DNA of 64,000 nt from Nissolia schottii (taxonomy: Eukaryota; Streptophyta; Magnoliopsida; Fabales; Fabaceae). Both the position numbers and the translations under genes were made by a program. The stretch is from contig QANU01055854.1 in the NCBI GenBank assembly GCA_003254905.1, positions 183,078-247,077 on the forward strand, read 5' to 3'. Under the pieces are notes generated by a model. That model was not told where the DNA came from. It saw nothing but the letters and a program-made list of their open reading frames with translations, and did no database searches. This document shows positions 62,401-64,000 of this stretch, in pieces (the stretch's first letter is position 1; the number at the start of each line of letters is the position of its first letter).

Positions 62401-64000
62401 TGCTGAGAAATTCATCGGGGACTCCAAAAATCATGAAACTTGACATCCCCACTCAATTTTTCGTGTATAATCCAAAAATAATATTAGTTTTTCAAGATAA
62501 AAATCTCAGCATACAATTCTTTATAAAAACGTGATATACTTCTGTTTACCGCTTAGACTTTCCTAACTTCTGACAAAATCACAGACAACACCGAAATTCC
62601 AGACAATCATCAACAACATAAATATAAATCAAAGTCACATAAAAGGTATCCTAACAGCATATACATCTAACATAAAATCACATATACAGTGATTATGTCG
62701 GTTTACCCACGTTTTCGCACTTGCTGCTACTTGTTCAGCTAGTTTGTGCAGAATCTCACCTTGCTTGGTTACCTCCAAGCTCTTACTCCTATAATAGGTG
62801 TATGATAGATTTATCTAAGAGGCTAGGAGAATTTGTGAGGTTAGGGTTCAGGAAACTTGGACCAGGTTTTGTGAAGGAAACTCTCTAGGTTAGTGTTTGG
62901 ACTGTGTAATAATCGAATGCGTAAACGGACAGAGTTTGGCCAAGGTTCTTTGTTTTTCTTCCAAAATTTCGGACCAAAGGGGGGTATTTATAGGCCTCAT
63001 GGCCAAAAATTCCATCCCCAAAATATCCTTGAGCAAAATTCCAATTATGCCCTTTTGATGATGTCATGCATGACATCATAAACTTAGTCACCTACTTAGT
63101 CACTTTGTGACTTATAGGTAGACTTTTTGACTTGGCCAAGTGGGCCAATTTTGGATGTGTAATATGGTTGTTTCTTGGCCGGTTTTTGCAGCCAAAAATT
63201 AACGGGCTACGGAAAATCAATTTTAATCAGGTTTTATTGTTTCCTGTCCCGGTACTTCGCGTACTGTTGTCCTAAAAATATTCTGATCACGTTCTTGTGA
63301 TCTCCTAATTTTTTTAAGTAAGAACCCAAGTCCATCTAAGGTATTTGTGAACCTTCTTCTGTAACCGAATATTTTCCAGATACCTCGGACGCGATATTGT
63401 ATTCAGAGGGCAAAAATGATCTATTCTACTGTCTACAAAATTTTAAGAAAACGAACGTAATTATTTCTACAGACAATTTTAATCCTAAGGGTTAATAATT
63501 CCAATGATTTAACCTACAAAGGCAATCTCCAGATATTTATCTGGCAAAATTTTGATAAGGAGAAAGCGGCATGTTACAGATTATCTAGGATAGAATTGCA
63601 GCAACAATCTCTGTTGACACTAGTATACCGTGTATGATCATCATGTAGTTTAGGAATGCAAGACTATAATACCTGAACATGTAACAAGGTCATAATGCTC
63701 AGTACCATGTTAAAAAAACAAGGTTATTGATAGGTGGAATTTACCCACCCATTTCTTATCTCAAAATTGGGCAATTTAAATGACTTTAATGCATAATAAG
63801 ACAAAATTGTATGGGATTTCCCTTTTGTCCTCTTTTACCATGATTGAGAAAATATGAGCTAAAATGCACCTTTTTATGTGATTTTAATGATTAAGCCTTG
63901 CACACATGATTTCTCTTGAGTTCTATGTGTCATAATTGATTGGTTTAGGTATAAGGAAGCTTGGAGGGAGCAAGGAGTAAGAAGTTGAGTTGAAGGTCTG
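59453..64000. other. Gene-poor, probably retroelement-derived end of the window
   Basis: No convincing gene is seen. A minus-strand open frame of 102 codons (59939-60247) resembles nothing I recognise. A stretch around 62880-63110 has a TATA-like GTATTTATAGG and the palindrome GATGTCATGCATGACATC at 63060-63077. The sequence from about 63728, TGATAGGTGGAATTTACCC, could be the start of an LTR running off the window. These are hints of LTR elements, not demonstrations. Confidence 0.4.

Noticed and set aside
1..64000. CRISPR arrays, operons or bacterial-type defence systems
   Set aside because: Spliced genes, miRNA site and SINE/LTR content show a plant nuclear genome; no regularly spaced repeat-spacer array is present.

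Overview
The window is nuclear DNA of a flowering plant. The genes have GT-AG introns, the intergenic DNA is AT-rich and full of transposable elements, and there is a miR159-regulated GAMYB-type MYB gene. The gene content and repeats fit a legume close to soybean, but the genus is an inference. There is a 426-base assembly gap (8575-9000) and single ambiguous bases at 5311, 29468 and 34563. No rRNA, functional tRNA or CRISPR is seen. All gene models below were spliced by hand; in each one the exon phases close on one open frame.

Layout: 355-4382 (+) GAMYB-like R2R3 MYB with a miR159 site. 5157-5325 tRNA-derived SINE. 5460-8574 a Ty3/gypsy relic (-) abutting a Ty1/copia relic (+), then the gap. 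9198-9813 (-) small single-finger C2H2 protein. 12481-17677 (+) Sfp/AASDHPPT-type phosphopantetheinyl transferase whose long introns hold gag, LINE and duplicated repeats. 17735-20400 decayed gypsy LTR and gag. 20415-36098 (-) three tandem genes for protein-kinase-like proteins. 36.1-41.6 kb is gene-free, with tandem duplications, a palindromic minisatellite and foldback elements. 41890-44265 (+) classical short-chain dehydrogenase. 45419-49272 (-) CID-domain protein of the RPRD1/Rtt103 type. 49.3-55.3 kb is intergenic. 55300-58090 (-) Acinus homologue with SAP, RRM and RSB parts. 58.1-64 kb is repeat-rich with no convincing gene.

The most interesting locus is the kinase array. All three members keep the beta3 lysine and the APE motif but have lost the glycine-rich loop and the HRD catalytic aspartate (HGR, HGR and HGN). 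One also lost the DFG glycine. They are therefore predicted pseudokinases. Only the most upstream copy has an N-terminal USP-like domain. Their linkers are built from a degenerate repeat of about 35 residues, and their C-terminal tails differ greatly in length. The upstream copy carries, inside an intron, a complete but non-autonomous LTR retrotransposon with a perfect CACTA target duplication.

The genes do not form one pathway. The CID protein and Acinus are both nuclear RNA-processing factors and lie on the same strand about 6 kb apart, but nothing in the sequence links them functionally.
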